Origin: an uncultured Scytonema sp.
Lineage (GTDB): Bacteria > Cyanobacteriota > Cyanobacteriia > Cyanobacteriales > Nostocaceae
Direction of reading: 5' to 3'
DNA: 42,208 bases
Assembly: GCA_937873135.1 (NCBI GenBank)
Contig: CALMVQ010000380.1
Span: 1 to 42,208, forward strand
Below the pieces are notes generated by a model. That model was not told the origin of the DNA. It worked only from the letters and a program-made list of their open reading frames with translations, and did no database searches. This document shows positions 10,523 to 19,784 of this stretch, in pieces. Within the stretch, counting starts at the first letter, position 1; every line of letters starts with the position of its first letter. A program made the translations under genes and the position numbers.

Positions 10523-10552
10523 GAAATTATGGTGTTTTTTCCCCATAATTTC
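10523..10552. terminator. Perfect 10-bp inverted repeat; possible terminator of the apn-side operon
   Basis: The arms GAAATTATGG (10523-10532) and CCATAATTTC (10543-10552) flank a 10-base loop. It lies about 100 bases past the stop of the 144-aa gene on the minus strand. No U-run follows, so an operator or a chance AT-rich hairpin is equally possible. Confidence 0.3.
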
Positions 10553-10560
10553 TAAGAACA

Positions 10561-10574
10561 GTATAATATTGTAC
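10561..10574. promoter_or_regulatory. NtcA-like box GTA-N8-TAC
   Basis: GTATAATATTGTAC fits the consensus of the cyanobacterial nitrogen regulator NtcA and is almost palindromic. It lies about 330 bases upstream of the PKS start. I find no TAN3T -10 box at the usual distance on the minus strand, and this degenerate pattern occurs by chance several times in 42 kb. Confidence 0.25.
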
Positions 10575-10648
10575 TATGACCATATAAAGTTTTTGCGAAC
10601 GAATTAACCTAAATTTTCTCTAATCTGGCAGCTTTAAGGGCAATGGCG

Positions 10649-11083
10649 TCAAAAGCTCTGCGACCTCCAAGTATGATTTATTTTTGTACCAATAATGGAT
10701 TGATCTACATCCTTCATTAAAAATTTAGAACTATTAATTTCAACGATTTCATAGTTTTGTGTTACAAATATAGAACCCACACTAGCTATCATATCTGCAA
10801 TAGAGATTTTGAAAAATAGCGGGATCTGTAAATTGAAGAAGGATTTTGGAATACTTCTAATATTTAAATTTAATTTTTTACCACTGACGTACCATGTACC
10901 ATTAAATTTATTACCTGTTAAAAGTTCCTTAGGTTTGGAGAAAAGGAATGTCTGAATTATAGTTTGCTCATAGGTCATATCATCTTTAAAGAGTATAGAT
11001 ACTTTTTCCCCAGACTTATCAAAACGCCATTTGCCGAAAAGTAGAATTTCTATGTCTGTATCAGAAAGATTAAGATTACTCAT
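10649..11083 (-). CDS. Conserved-looking small protein of unknown family, possible lipocalin-like beta fold
   Basis: The 144-residue protein has no signal peptide and no membrane segment I would trust. It alternates short polar and hydrophobic stretches as beta strands do. It has two tryptophan strands, LLFGKWRFD near residue 15 and FNGTWYVSGKKLNL near 60, spaced as in small lipocalin-like barrels where a 'GxW' strand opens the fold; that is only an inference. It starts 27 bases after the GUN4-domain gene stops and is probably co-transcribed with it and the exporter. The ribosome site is weak. The base composition is AT-rich, like the GUN4 gene and unlike the NRPS genes. A role in binding, carrying or resisting the peptide product would fit its place but is not shown by the sequence. 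Confidence 0.75.
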   Translation of the reverse strand: MSNLNLSDTDIEILLFGKWRFDKSGEKVSILFKDDMTYEQTIIQTFLFSKPKELLTGNKFNGTWYVSGKKLNLNIRSIPKSFFNLQIPLFFKISIADMIASVGSIFVTQNYEIVEINSSKFLMKDVDQSIIGTKINHTWRSQSF

Positions 11084-11110
11084 ATTAGTCTTTTAAATTT
11101 GTTAAAGTAT

Positions 11111-12784
11111 TCAGGTTCCGTTACAAATTTTTACACGAGAAAAAAATAAATGCATCTGCCAAACTAACCAAGACTCTACCCGCCATGCTCCCATTGAAAG
11201 ATGTTCTGCAGATGCGTTTGGGAATAAGTCAAAGGGATGTTGGTCATAGTGTAACCATTTTGCCGGCAGATGTCCCATGGGTGTCATGGGGGACAATTTA
11301 AAAGTTAGCTGCTCATAGTCTAACCAGTTTCCCTCTTTTCTCCAACCCAGGCGATCGCCGAGTCTCTTTTCTGTTTCATAGTCTACTTTACCACCCATTT
11401 CGCTCCAAATACTTTGCTGGACCCTGAAGCCGAAATAACCATGACTGTATTCTTCCCACAGTTGATTAATAATCTGGAGGTCTTTACAAGAAAAGTTATT
11501 AATATCTTCCTTATACACTTCATTCCAATAACTCTTACCTATGACTTGTAGCATTAATTTAGTAGTTTCAACGTCAGCTTCCTTCCATTTATCCAGGCTA
11601 AGGAGATACTGTAGTTGAGTATAATCTATCTTATTTTTATTGGGAAATTCTTTTATTAACGAAGTATCATCATTAGTCAGTTTCATCAATCCAGTTTCTC
11701 TAAAGCCAGAAAGAGGCTTTATGGAAACAAAATTTCTTTCTGCTATCCCTATATTTTGTCTTTGGTCGGCAAGTTGCTTAAATATATAGTTCGATATTGA
11801 ATCTATCTCTTTTTCTAAAGAAAAAGGATTATTGGCTAAATCAAAATTATCATTTTGCCAATCTAATAATTGACATTGAAGAAAAGCATCTTTTAATCTT
11901 TCTTTTTTTTCATAACTTGATACCATAAAATCTAGAAAAGTTTCAGAAATACCGTCAATTTCTTTGGGAATTAATAAATTTGACTGAGACTTTAAAATAT
12001 TATCTGCCAAATTTTTAATATCTCCGACAGTTGAGTAAAAATCCTCATCGACTTTTACGACTTCATCTATTAACGATTGGAACGGACTAAAGTAATCTTG
12101 TAAATAATTTTCTAAATTGAGCGTTGTCTCAGCTATCTCTACTATTTCTTGACGAATTTTATATGCTTTTTTTTGATATTCGTAAATTTCTTGATATATT
12201 TCCAAATCTTTAGCCACTTGCTGAACAATTTGCTTTTGATTTTTAGTATCTTCAGCCAGCGTTTTAAGTCCTTCACTCAGCAACTTGCTTTTTTCCAGCA
12301 TCAAAAAGCAAGTATTGCTCAACAGTAGAAGTGATTTCAAGTTTTCTTGCTTTTCCCATTTTAATTCATCTAGTATATTTTGATTATTATAATTTTTAAC
12401 TTCTAGTTTTTTCCTTTCAGTATCCAAACTTCTGATTTCCATATATTTTTTGATAAACAATGTTTGAAAATCATCAGTTAGCTTCAGCAAAAAAAAATGA
12501 TATTTTTCGTTATATATTTCAAGAAAATCAATTATACAAGTGTAATTCTTTATTAATAATTGACTTTCTTGAAACATTTTCTCCCGACTAATTTCGGTTT
12601 TTCGCTTAATGATTCCCCAAAGCTGATGATGACGAACGCCTTCTTTAATTAATCGGCGACGTTCTTTAATTTTTTTTTGAACAGCTTTTAATGTGTGATT
12701 CCTTATAAGAGGTAATTTGTATATTTGTTGATAAATTGTAATCTTTTTGTAAGTAATCATTTGTCGAGGCTGTTTAGTTAGCAT
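11111..12784 (-). CDS. Coiled-coil protein with C-terminal GUN4 domain
   Basis: The protein has 557 residues. About 1-385 is charged and helical, rich in K, E, Q and L, with long coiled-coil-like runs and no enzyme motif I recognise. From about 386 to 512 it matches the GUN4 domain: YTQLQYLLSLDKWKEADVET, then CKDLQIINQLWEEYS, then FGFRVQQSIW, then YETEKRLGDRLGW and a closing GHLPAKW. GUN4 domains bind porphyrins; stand-alone GUN4 stimulates Mg-chelatase, and cyanobacteria also carry GUN4 fused to kinases and other signalling parts. The gene starts 30 bases after the exporter's stop and is followed closely by the 144-aa gene, so it probably belongs to the apn operon. It is AT-rich compared with the synthetases. 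It is not a standard anabaenopeptin gene that I know of; its role is open. Confidence 0.85.
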   Translation of the reverse strand: MLTKQPRQMITYKKITIYQQIYKLPLIRNHTLKAVQKKIKERRRLIKEGVRHHQLWGIIKRKTEISREKMFQESQLLIKNYTCIIDFLEIYNEKYHFFLLKLTDDFQTLFIKKYMEIRSLDTERKKLEVKNYNNQNILDELKWEKQENLKSLLLLSNTCFLMLEKSKLLSEGLKTLAEDTKNQKQIVQQVAKDLEIYQEIYEYQKKAYKIRQEIVEIAETTLNLENYLQDYFSPFQSLIDEVVKVDEDFYSTVGDIKNLADNILKSQSNLLIPKEIDGISETFLDFMVSSYEKKERLKDAFLQCQLLDWQNDNFDLANNPFSLEKEIDSISNYIFKQLADQRQNIGIAERNFVSIKPLSGFRETGLMKLTNDDTSLIKEFPNKNKIDYTQLQYLLSLDKWKEADVETTKLMLQVIGKSYWNEVYKEDINNFSCKDLQIINQLWEEYSHGYFGFRVQQSIWSEMGGKVDYETEKRLGDRLGWRKEGNWLDYEQLTFKLSPMTPMGHLPAKWLHYDQHPFDLFPNASAEHLSMGAWRVESWLVWQMHLFFSRVKICNGT

Positions 12785-12814
12785 GACTCTGATTGTAAAA
12801 AGTATAAGTAGCCG

Positions 12815-14827
12815 CTAAACTTTGACCCATTTTAACACCTCGGGGTTTTTGTCATAGCTGTAGATAACTTTAGTAGTGATAGACTTGCCTTGGCTTGCTT
12901 TGCTTCTGATGGTACCAATGGAAAAGCCTGTTAATACCTGCATTTCTTTATGAGAAAGTCCTATAGTTGTGTCTGCTTCTGATTGACTTAGAGATTGATT
13001 CTGTGGTAAATCCATTTGATTTTGAGCTTTTTCGGGAGTCTTAGTCATAATTTCTTTTGCTTTTTGATTGCTATAATCATCCACAGTTAGAAGTTGCCAA
13101 CTAGAATTCTGTGAAAGTTCCAAAACCCATTGATGATAATTAAACAAACTTTCTCGATGTCCAACACTGATAAAAGTTGTTTTCGTTGATTGCAATTGGT
13201 GATATAAATTGCCTTCATTATTCAAATCTAAAGCACTTGTTGCTTCATCTAAGATAGTAAAGCTAGGACGAGTCACTAACAACCGTGCAAAAGCTAGCCG
13301 TTGTTGTTCTCCCAACGATAAAATATTCTCCCAAGGCACTTCTGTATCAAAGCCATCGACTCGAGTCAGCAAGTTTTGCAGGTTAACTTGTTGCAAAACC
13401 TGTTCAAGTTCTGCGTCGCTCATTTGACGAGTTGTATGGGGATAGAGTAACTGTTCGCGCAAAGTGCCCAAAATTATATAAGGACGTTGGGGCAAAAACA
13501 ACACATCTTCTAGGTGAGGTCGCACTAAACGACCAGTCCCCGCATTCCACAAACCAGCGATCGCTCGCAGCAGAGAACTTTTACCTCGACCACTAGGCCC
13601 AACAATTAGTAAACCTTCTCCCGGTTGAACAGAAAGTGACAAATCTTCAACGATTACCTGCTCATAGTTGGGCGTTTGTAAAGTAACATTCTCAAAAGCG
13701 AGATGATTTTCTTCTATTGTTTTAATAGTATTCACATTTTCGGGTTCTTTAGTCACTTCTTCTAACGCCTCCGAAAACTCGGCTAATCGCTTAACGTAAC
13801 TAGAAAACCTTCCTGAAGTAGCAAATTCTTTGATTAATTCTGACATAGCAGTTGCAAACAAATTACAAGCTAAACTGGCTTGACCAATTTCTCCAAAATC
13901 AATTTCACCTCTAATCTGTAAAGGTCCGAATACTATAAATGGAAATATTTGGATAATCGCCTGATAGCCTCTGTTAAAAATATCCTGAGATCTCTCCCAA
14001 TCAATTTTGCTTTTACTATTTTGAATAATCTTAGAAAATCTTCGCTGAATTATATTTAATTCTTGTTTTTCTCCCTGAAAAAAAGCTATTGATTCAGCAT
14101 GGTTACGAACATGAGTCAGGCTATAAGTATAGTCAGCATCAAATTCTAGCTCTTCTTGCTTAATTTTATTTAATTCTTCAGCCAAGTAAACAGCAATTAA
14201 ATTACCTATTATGGTGTAAGCAACCAATATAATTGCAACAGATTGGGAAAGAGACCAAAGAATTATTAAAAAAGTTATCATTTCCAGCACTTTTTCTAGG
14301 AAAGTTGCCGAAAAAGTGAGAGCATTTCTGCTAAGCGGTGCGATTTCTTGAGATATTCGTTGATCTGGATTATCTATATCTGATTTAAAGTTAATCTTAT
14401 AATAAGCACGATTGCTAAAATATTTTTCTAAAATATGATTATTTAGCCATTCATACCAATCTATCTCAATTTGCTTTCTAACAAACCTAGAAAATGCTAG
14501 CAAAAATGTTACCGAAACAAGAGCCGCACCGTAAATCACTAATGTTTTAGTAAACTTAGAAATATCTTTTTCTTGAACGATAATATCTATCAAATTACGG
14601 CTAACGAAGCTATTAAAGGCAGCCACTGCCACTAGTGCGATGATTAATAATATCAGGAGAAAGAGCATTCCCCATGAACGAATAACATCTGAAAATGCTC
14701 TTCCGTCTGCCTCTTTTGGATACCAGTAAGGCGCTGCGATCGCTCTGACATTTTCCCAAAATTCATTAAATCCTTTAGAAGAATCATTAGTTGAGGTTTT
14801 ATTAATAAAACTTGTTGATTGCATCAT
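12815..14827 (-). CDS. apnE: ABC exporter of the anabaenopeptin cluster (membrane and ATPase in one chain)
   Basis: The 670-residue half-transporter has an N-terminal membrane domain with several strong hydrophobic segments (first about 53-73 and 95-112) of the SbmA/YddA-like type, also seen in the microcystin transporter McyH. The ATPase domain follows: Walker A GPSGRGKSS near residue 410, signature LSLGEQQR near 505, Walker B FTILDEATSALD near 527. It probably works as a homodimer in the inner membrane and exports the finished peptide. After the ATPase come about 70 unusual residues, ending in a helix-turn-helix-like piece (LSHKEMQVLTGFSIGTIRSKAS). It follows apnD by 630 bases and is followed within 30 bases by the GUN4 gene. 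The order apnA-D then ABC exporter is that of known anabaenopeptin clusters. The start ATG (a double Met) has only a weak ribosome site. Confidence 0.9.
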   Translation of the reverse strand: MMQSTSFINKTSTNDSSKGFNEFWENVRAIAAPYWYPKEADGRAFSDVIRSWGMLFLLILLIIALVAVAAFNSFVSRNLIDIIVQEKDISKFTKTLVIYGAALVSVTFLLAFSRFVRKQIEIDWYEWLNNHILEKYFSNRAYYKINFKSDIDNPDQRISQEIAPLSRNALTFSATFLEKVLEMITFLIILWSLSQSVAIILVAYTIIGNLIAVYLAEELNKIKQEELEFDADYTYSLTHVRNHAESIAFFQGEKQELNIIQRRFSKIIQNSKSKIDWERSQDIFNRGYQAIIQIFPFIVFGPLQIRGEIDFGEIGQASLACNLFATAMSELIKEFATSGRFSSYVKRLAEFSEALEEVTKEPENVNTIKTIEENHLAFENVTLQTPNYEQVIVEDLSLSVQPGEGLLIVGPSGRGKSSLLRAIAGLWNAGTGRLVRPHLEDVLFLPQRPYIILGTLREQLLYPHTTRQMSDAELEQVLQQVNLQNLLTRVDGFDTEVPWENILSLGEQQRLAFARLLVTRPSFTILDEATSALDLNNEGNLYHQLQSTKTTFISVGHRESLFNYHQWVLELSQNSSWQLLTVDDYSNQKAKEIMTKTPEKAQNQMDLPQNQSLSQSEADTTIGLSHKEMQVLTGFSIGTIRSKASQGKSITTKVIYSYDKNPEVLKWVKV

Positions 14828-15457
14828 ATCTGAAAAATTAGTTTAACCTCTTGAGGTTGACTGATGAATGGTAAGAATTCAGCATCCAGGAATCAGAAGT
14901 CATAATTTCAATTGTAATTAGTCATGGGGATAACACCAACCCGATTTCATTATAGTAGTGTACCCCGAAAGCTACTTCTGTGATAGATTAGATCTGATTT
15001 TTAACCCAGACATAGCTCTTTTCTGAACTCAGAACCCCCACTTTATCACAAAGCAGGATTGTATGAGCGGATACATTGCACTAAAAAGCTCTTGAGGCAT
15101 CCTTACGTAATCTACGGTATTATAGCTCATAGGAATGAATTTTGTGAATCATATAAATTAATATAAGGTATTTTGGGTTTTCTATCTTTAAAAATAAGGC
15201 TTGTCTCCTTGATTAAACAATTAAAAACTATGTAATAATACATCCGCCAGAATCCAGGAGTTAGAATAGTTAAAGCATTCGTAAAACATTTTCTGAAATG
15301 AATATACCTTGAATGGTATATTCCTGATAAATGCTGGATTCTGACGACTGACGTATATTTTCTGATAAAACTATTTGTTCATTTTAATTCAAAAAATGGT
15401 CAATTATTGTGGGAAATTGCCTTTTTCATGAGTGCTAGTCTGAATTTGAGTTAATCT
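14828..15457. other. Non-coding gap between apnD and apnE
   Basis: The 630-base AT-rich gap has no supportable gene. It contains AACCTC-tt-GAGGTT just before the apnE start (14846-14859), several degenerate copies of an 'AATCCAGGAGTTAGAAT'-like phrase (near 14878, 15250 and inverted near 15334), and a perfect 9-bp hairpin at 15300-15323. The length suggests that apnE may have its own promoter. Confidence 0.5.
15300..15323. terminator. Perfect 9-bp hairpin after apnD, possible terminator or attenuator
   Basis: GAATATACC and GGTATATTC flank a 6-base loop, about 135 bases after the apnD stop. The stem is AT-rich and is not followed by a clean U-run on the minus strand, so terminator function is uncertain. 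Confidence 0.35.
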
Positions 15458-18400
15458 CTACCTAGTTATATTTGTCATAACCATCTGTAATTCTGCAGCT
15501 AATACTTTTACATTGGGTTCATATAGCATTCGACCGTGGTTTCCAGCTACAGATATCACCTCCACAGCCTTGTGAGTATAAGCTTGCCATCCCCAATCCG
15601 CTAGCCCGTAATTGGAAATAGCTTGAAGTTCCTGTAAAACAATTTCATGCACTTCTTGAGCGCGGAATAAAACAATAGGGGCAGAAATTCGATAATTAGG
15701 TTGATAATTGGCGTAATTGAGCGTCAACACTTTCATTACTTTCATATTGGTTTTGAGTAAAGAAAGAGTTGAATGTTCCGGTAAAACATTATGTCGGTAT
15801 AAATACTCTGCAGCCAAATCCCAACGTGCTTGGTCATCGCTTTGAGCCGCTAAATCATCGTATTCCAAACCTAAAGAAATTCCCTTTAAGGCTTCAATCC
15901 TTTGAATCGATTGCCAAATCCAATCAACATCTGCTCTATCAGTTATAGACTCAGGGTGAGAAACCAGTCCGGCGTCAAATATAGCCAGTAAACCCACCTT
16001 TTCACCAAGCTGTTCTAGAAGGCATGCCATTTCAAAAGCAACAGCACAACCTGAAGAGTATCCTGCTAGTATGTATGGACTCTTGGCTTGTTGTTGACGT
16101 AATAGCGTTAGGAGTTGACTGGCATGGGTTGCTACTGAGTCAGGGAGTGAGCTAAGTCCATCTCTTCCTGGAGTTTCGAGTCCATACACTGGACGTTCAG
16201 TTCCTAAATTGATGGCCAAATCTCGAAAATAGAAGCCGTGTCCGTTTGCGCCAGGAAGACAAAATAAAGGGGCTGCATCTCCCTCAAGTTGGAGTGATAG
16301 TAAATCAGGATGGGATTGAACCTCAATATGATAAAGTTTTTGTGCCAATTGAGCAATAGTAGGGTTTTGAAATAAACTACTTAAGGAAAGTTGTTGTCCA
16401 AATACCTGTTGAATATCATTGAGCAATTTCATCGCCAATAAAGAATGACCGCCTCTGTCGAAAAAGTTATCGTGAATGCCAATTTCTTGACATTCAAGTA
16501 CAGCAGACCATACCTGTGCTAGTTGTTTTTCAACTTCGTTGCGTGGGGCTACATATGAGGCTTCAACCCCAATATTGGGAGCTCTTAAAGCGAGACGGTC
16601 AATTTTGCCATTGGGAGTTAAAGGCAACCGATCCAGTACCACGATCTGAGCAGGTACCATATAATCAGGTAGACGAGATAAGAGGTGATTTTTCAATTTA
16701 GTTGATAAATCAGTGGTAATTCCCGTTACATAGGCAATTAAACTTTGGTTGCTCTCAGTTTTATATAAGGTGACAATTGCTTCTTTAACTGATGGATGTT
16801 GTAATAAAATTGATTCAATCTCACCGAGTTCAATCCTAAAGCCCCTTAGTTTAATTTGATTGTCAATGCGACCCAGATATTCTAGGTTGCCATCATTTCC
16901 CCATCTTGCTAAGTCGCCAGTTTTGTAAATTCGCTCAGTTTTCCCGAATAATTCAACTTCCAGGAATTTTTCAGCCGTCGTTTCTGGACGGTTAAGATAG
17001 CCTCTGGCTAAACCGACACCAGCAATACATAATTCTCCTGGTATTCCTGGAGGTAAAAGTTGATTGTGAGCATCTAAAATGTAGATGCGGAGATTGGACA
17101 ACGGTTTACCGATAGAGGGTTTTTTGCCATTGGGTTCAATTAGAGCTATACTGGCACAAACCGTAGATTCCGTTGGACCGTAAGCATTAAAAAAACGCCT
17201 TCCTTTTGCCCATCGGTTCACTAATTCTGTTGGGCAAGGTTCCCCAGCAGTAACTACGATTTGCCAATCAGGTAAGCTCGCTTGGGGTAATAGGGATAAG
17301 ACTGAAGGAGGTAACGTGACATGGGAAATTTTGCGATCGCCTAAAAAGTTCACCAACTCAAGACTTGGTAACAAGGTTTCTTTTTTAGCAAGATATAAAC
17401 AAGCGCCTACCGCCAGGGTAGTCGCAATTTCCCAAATTGAGGCATCGAAGCTGATGGAAGCAAACTGAAGCAAACGGCTTTGGGGTTTAACAAGCAAAAC
17501 TTGCTCAACTGACGACGTCATATTCACTAGTCCTCGATGCTCAATCATCACCCCCTTAGGTGTTCCCGTCGAACCAGAGGTATAGATCGCATAAGCCAAA
17601 TCTGATGGTGTACTTTGAGGAGGAAGATTATCTGTTAATTCTTGGGCAAAATTTTCCTCTTCTAAATAAATGATTTTCGCTTGGTTTTCCAGTTCAGTGA
17701 GTGGTAGTTGATCACTAAGGAAACTTTGGCTCAGCAAAACAGTTATCCCAGAATCTTGTAGCATGAAACGAATACGCTCTGGTGGATAACTGGGGTCAAT
17801 CGGCACATAAGCCCCACCTGCTTTGAGGATACCGAGTATACCAATAATCATTGACAATGACCGTTCAACGCAGATACCAATTAATGTATCTGGCTTAATT
17901 TGGTAGTTTTTAATCAGGTAATGAGCCAGTTGGTTTGCGCGTTGATTCAGTTGCTGGTAAGTTAAGGTTTGCGATTCAAACACTAAAGCGTGATGATGAG
18001 GGTTGAGAGCGACTTGAGCTTCAAACAAATCAACTAGAGTTTTATCGTGAGGATAATCAGTTTGTGTTTGATTCCAATGCTGTAGTTGCAGAAGTTCCGC
18101 CTCTGTCATCAAAGGCAGAGTATTGATAGATTGCTTCGGGTTATCAACAATTCCCTTCAGCAGAACTTCAAACTGTTCCGCCATGCGTTGGATAGTACTC
18201 TTCTCAAAGAGATCCGTAGCATATTCCCAAGAGCAACTTAACTGGTTGTCTGATTCTATGACCATAAGTGTTAGGTCAAACTTAGCAACCGGATAAGTTA
18301 AATCTAGCCATTCAACCTGTAGTCTTGGTAAACTCAGGTCAGGGCTTTCATTATTTTCCAGCACGAACATGACCTGGAATAAGGGATTATGACTCATGCT

Positions 18401-19639
18401 GCGTTCTGGTTGTAACTTTTCTACCAGACACTCAAAGGGGATATCTTGATGAGCATAGGCATCTAAACAAGAGGAGCGAGTTTGTTGGAGAAAATCGATA
18501 AAACTTTGCTCCGGCTTGATTTGAGTACGTAACACAAGGGTATTGACAAAAAAACCAATTAATGGTTCAGTTTGGCTATGGGTGCGGTTAGCAATGGGAG
18601 AACCAATACACAGATCGTTTTGGCGACTGTAACGAGAAAGTAGAATACTCAAAGCCGCCAACAAAGTCATAAACTGGCTTGCCCCTTGTTGAACACTCAA
18701 GGTTTTTATGGCAGCGCTTAATTCTGGCTTGAGAGAATAAAGATAGCGTTTGCCTCGGAAACTTTGCTGTGCTGGGCGAGGATAATCGGTAGGCAATTCC
18801 AGTAATGGGGAAGCATCCTTAAGTTGATGTTTCCAATAGTTGATCTGTTCTTCTAATACCTTTCCTTGTAACCAGTTTCGTTGCCAGTTTGCATAGTCGC
18901 TGTATTGAATGGGCAGAGGAGCAAGGTTTGGGTTTTGATCCAGGATAAAGGCGGTATAGGCTTGCTGTAACTCACGAACAAATACTCCCATTGACCAGCC
19001 ATCACTAATAATATGGTGCATATTAATTAGCAACACATATTTCTGCACTGGCAATTTTAGCAGTTTCGCTTTAAATAAAGGACCAGTATTTAAGTCAAAC
19101 GCTTCTTGAACATGAGCATCGATTAAATGCTGGACGGTTGGCGAGTGAAGATGTTCATTAAGATTCTGCCAATCTAGTACTGTTAAAACTTCGATTTTGT
19201 CTAATTGGATAACAACTTTCGGTTGTCCCGCCACAGTAGGAAAATACATCCTCAGACTAGCATGACGGTTAAGTATATAAGCCAAACTAGAACGCAGGGC
19301 ATTAATATTGAGGTTGCCTTCCAGTTGTAAAGCGATCGGCATATTGTAGGTAGCTGACGATCCTTGGAGTTGTGCTAGTATCCAAAGGCGTTGTTGAGCA
19401 AAAGAAAGGAGTTTTGGGGCATCATCTGTTAAGGTGGGTATTTTCTCTGGCACCACTGTCTTGGCAGCATTTAAGAATGCTAATATATCTGCTTTGTTGG
19501 TTTGAATTTGCTGCTTAAGTTCAGAATTAAGGGCGTTTTTACTAGTACGAATTCGTAACTTATCATCTTCAACCCAAATACGGCAGCCCATGTTATGCAA
19601 ACGAAGAATTAAAGACATTACCTGCTTATTTTTTATCAT
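15458..19639 (-). CDS. apnD: Anabaenopeptin-type NRPS, docking-C-A(Phe)-PCP-TE, final module
   Basis: The 1393-residue protein starts with a TubC-like docking domain. The family-like start is MSLILRLHNMGC at residue 8 (base 19618), so the ATG at 19639 may be seven codons too early. The C domain has HHIISDGWS from 208. The A domain's pocket, aligned to GrsA, reads D-A-W-T-V-A-A-V-C plus K, a textbook Phe code. PCP Ser1066 lies in GGHSLLAM. The C-terminal thioesterase has GYSSG with Ser1195 and a late His1368 (GNHGRM). In anabaenopeptins this TE closes the ring by joining the last residue to the side-chain amine of D-Lys2. Residues about 532-732 of its A domain come from DNA identical over 604 bp to apnC. 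The protein follows apnC after 145 bases and should dock to its EEEIEL tail. Confidence 0.94.
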   Translation of the reverse strand: MIKNKQVMSLILRLHNMGCRIWVEDDKLRIRTSKNALNSELKQQIQTNKADILAFLNAAKTVVPEKIPTLTDDAPKLLSFAQQRLWILAQLQGSSATYNMPIALQLEGNLNINALRSSLAYILNRHASLRMYFPTVAGQPKVVIQLDKIEVLTVLDWQNLNEHLHSPTVQHLIDAHVQEAFDLNTGPLFKAKLLKLPVQKYVLLINMHHIISDGWSMGVFVRELQQAYTAFILDQNPNLAPLPIQYSDYANWQRNWLQGKVLEEQINYWKHQLKDASPLLELPTDYPRPAQQSFRGKRYLYSLKPELSAAIKTLSVQQGASQFMTLLAALSILLSRYSRQNDLCIGSPIANRTHSQTEPLIGFFVNTLVLRTQIKPEQSFIDFLQQTRSSCLDAYAHQDIPFECLVEKLQPERSMSHNPLFQVMFVLENNESPDLSLPRLQVEWLDLTYPVAKFDLTLMVIESDNQLSCSWEYATDLFEKSTIQRMAEQFEVLLKGIVDNPKQSINTLPLMTEAELLQLQHWNQTQTDYPHDKTLVDLFEAQVALNPHHHALVFESQTLTYQQLNQRANQLAHYLIKNYQIKPDTLIGICVERSLSMIIGILGILKAGGAYVPIDPSYPPERIRFMLQDSGITVLLSQSFLSDQLPLTELENQAKIIYLEEENFAQELTDNLPPQSTPSDLAYAIYTSGSTGTPKGVMIEHRGLVNMTSSVEQVLLVKPQSRLLQFASISFDASIWEIATTLAVGACLYLAKKETLLPSLELVNFLGDRKISHVTLPPSVLSLLPQASLPDWQIVVTAGEPCPTELVNRWAKGRRFFNAYGPTESTVCASIALIEPNGKKPSIGKPLSNLRIYILDAHNQLLPPGIPGELCIAGVGLARGYLNRPETTAEKFLEVELFGKTERIYKTGDLARWGNDGNLEYLGRIDNQIKLRGFRIELGEIESILLQHPSVKEAIVTLYKTESNQSLIAYVTGITTDLSTKLKNHLLSRLPDYMVPAQIVVLDRLPLTPNGKIDRLALRAPNIGVEASYVAPRNEVEKQLAQVWSAVLECQEIGIHDNFFDRGGHSLLAMKLLNDIQQVFGQQLSLSSLFQNPTIAQLAQKLYHIEVQSHPDLLSLQLEGDAAPLFCLPGANGHGFYFRDLAINLGTERPVYGLETPGRDGLSSLPDSVATHASQLLTLLRQQQAKSPYILAGYSSGCAVAFEMACLLEQLGEKVGLLAIFDAGLVSHPESITDRADVDWIWQSIQRIEALKGISLGLEYDDLAAQSDDQARWDLAAEYLYRHNVLPEHSTLSLLKTNMKVMKVLTLNYANYQPNYRISAPIVLFRAQEVHEIVLQELQAISNYGLADWGWQAYTHKAVEVISVAGNHGRMLYEPNVKVLAAELQMVMTNITR
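17443..18046 (-). repeat. 604-bp perfect direct repeat, copy in the apnD A domain
   Basis: I compared this stretch line by line with 25478-26081 at a constant offset of 8035 and saw no mismatch. It encodes the A-domain N-part from just before the A1 core to the LQFASISFD phrase that opens the A4/pocket region. Similarity continues at a lower level on both sides. This is a sign of recent gene conversion. Confidence 0.9.
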
Positions 19640-19784
19640 AATATTCGTGTTTGATGTTACTTTTTTCTTCTAGTTGCAGGTAAGCTTCGGAGTAATAAAA
19701 ATGGAATGAGATAGGGCAATCATGGGTAAAGTTTCTGATTAAAAGATAAATTTTACTTGAGGACGTGTTTTCAACTGTTTTACT

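Larger units (their letters stand above)
10234..10648. other. Intergenic region between the 144-aa gene and the PKS; likely separates two transcription units
   Basis: This AT-rich stretch of 415 bases has no coding frame I can support. It holds a palindromic dispersed repeat (10308-10341), a perfect 10-bp inverted repeat (10523-10532 with 10543-10552) and a GTA-N8-TAC palindrome (10561-10574). It is the natural place for the end of the apn transcript and for a PKS promoter, but I see no clear -35/-10 pair and no U-run after the hairpin. Confidence 0.5.
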
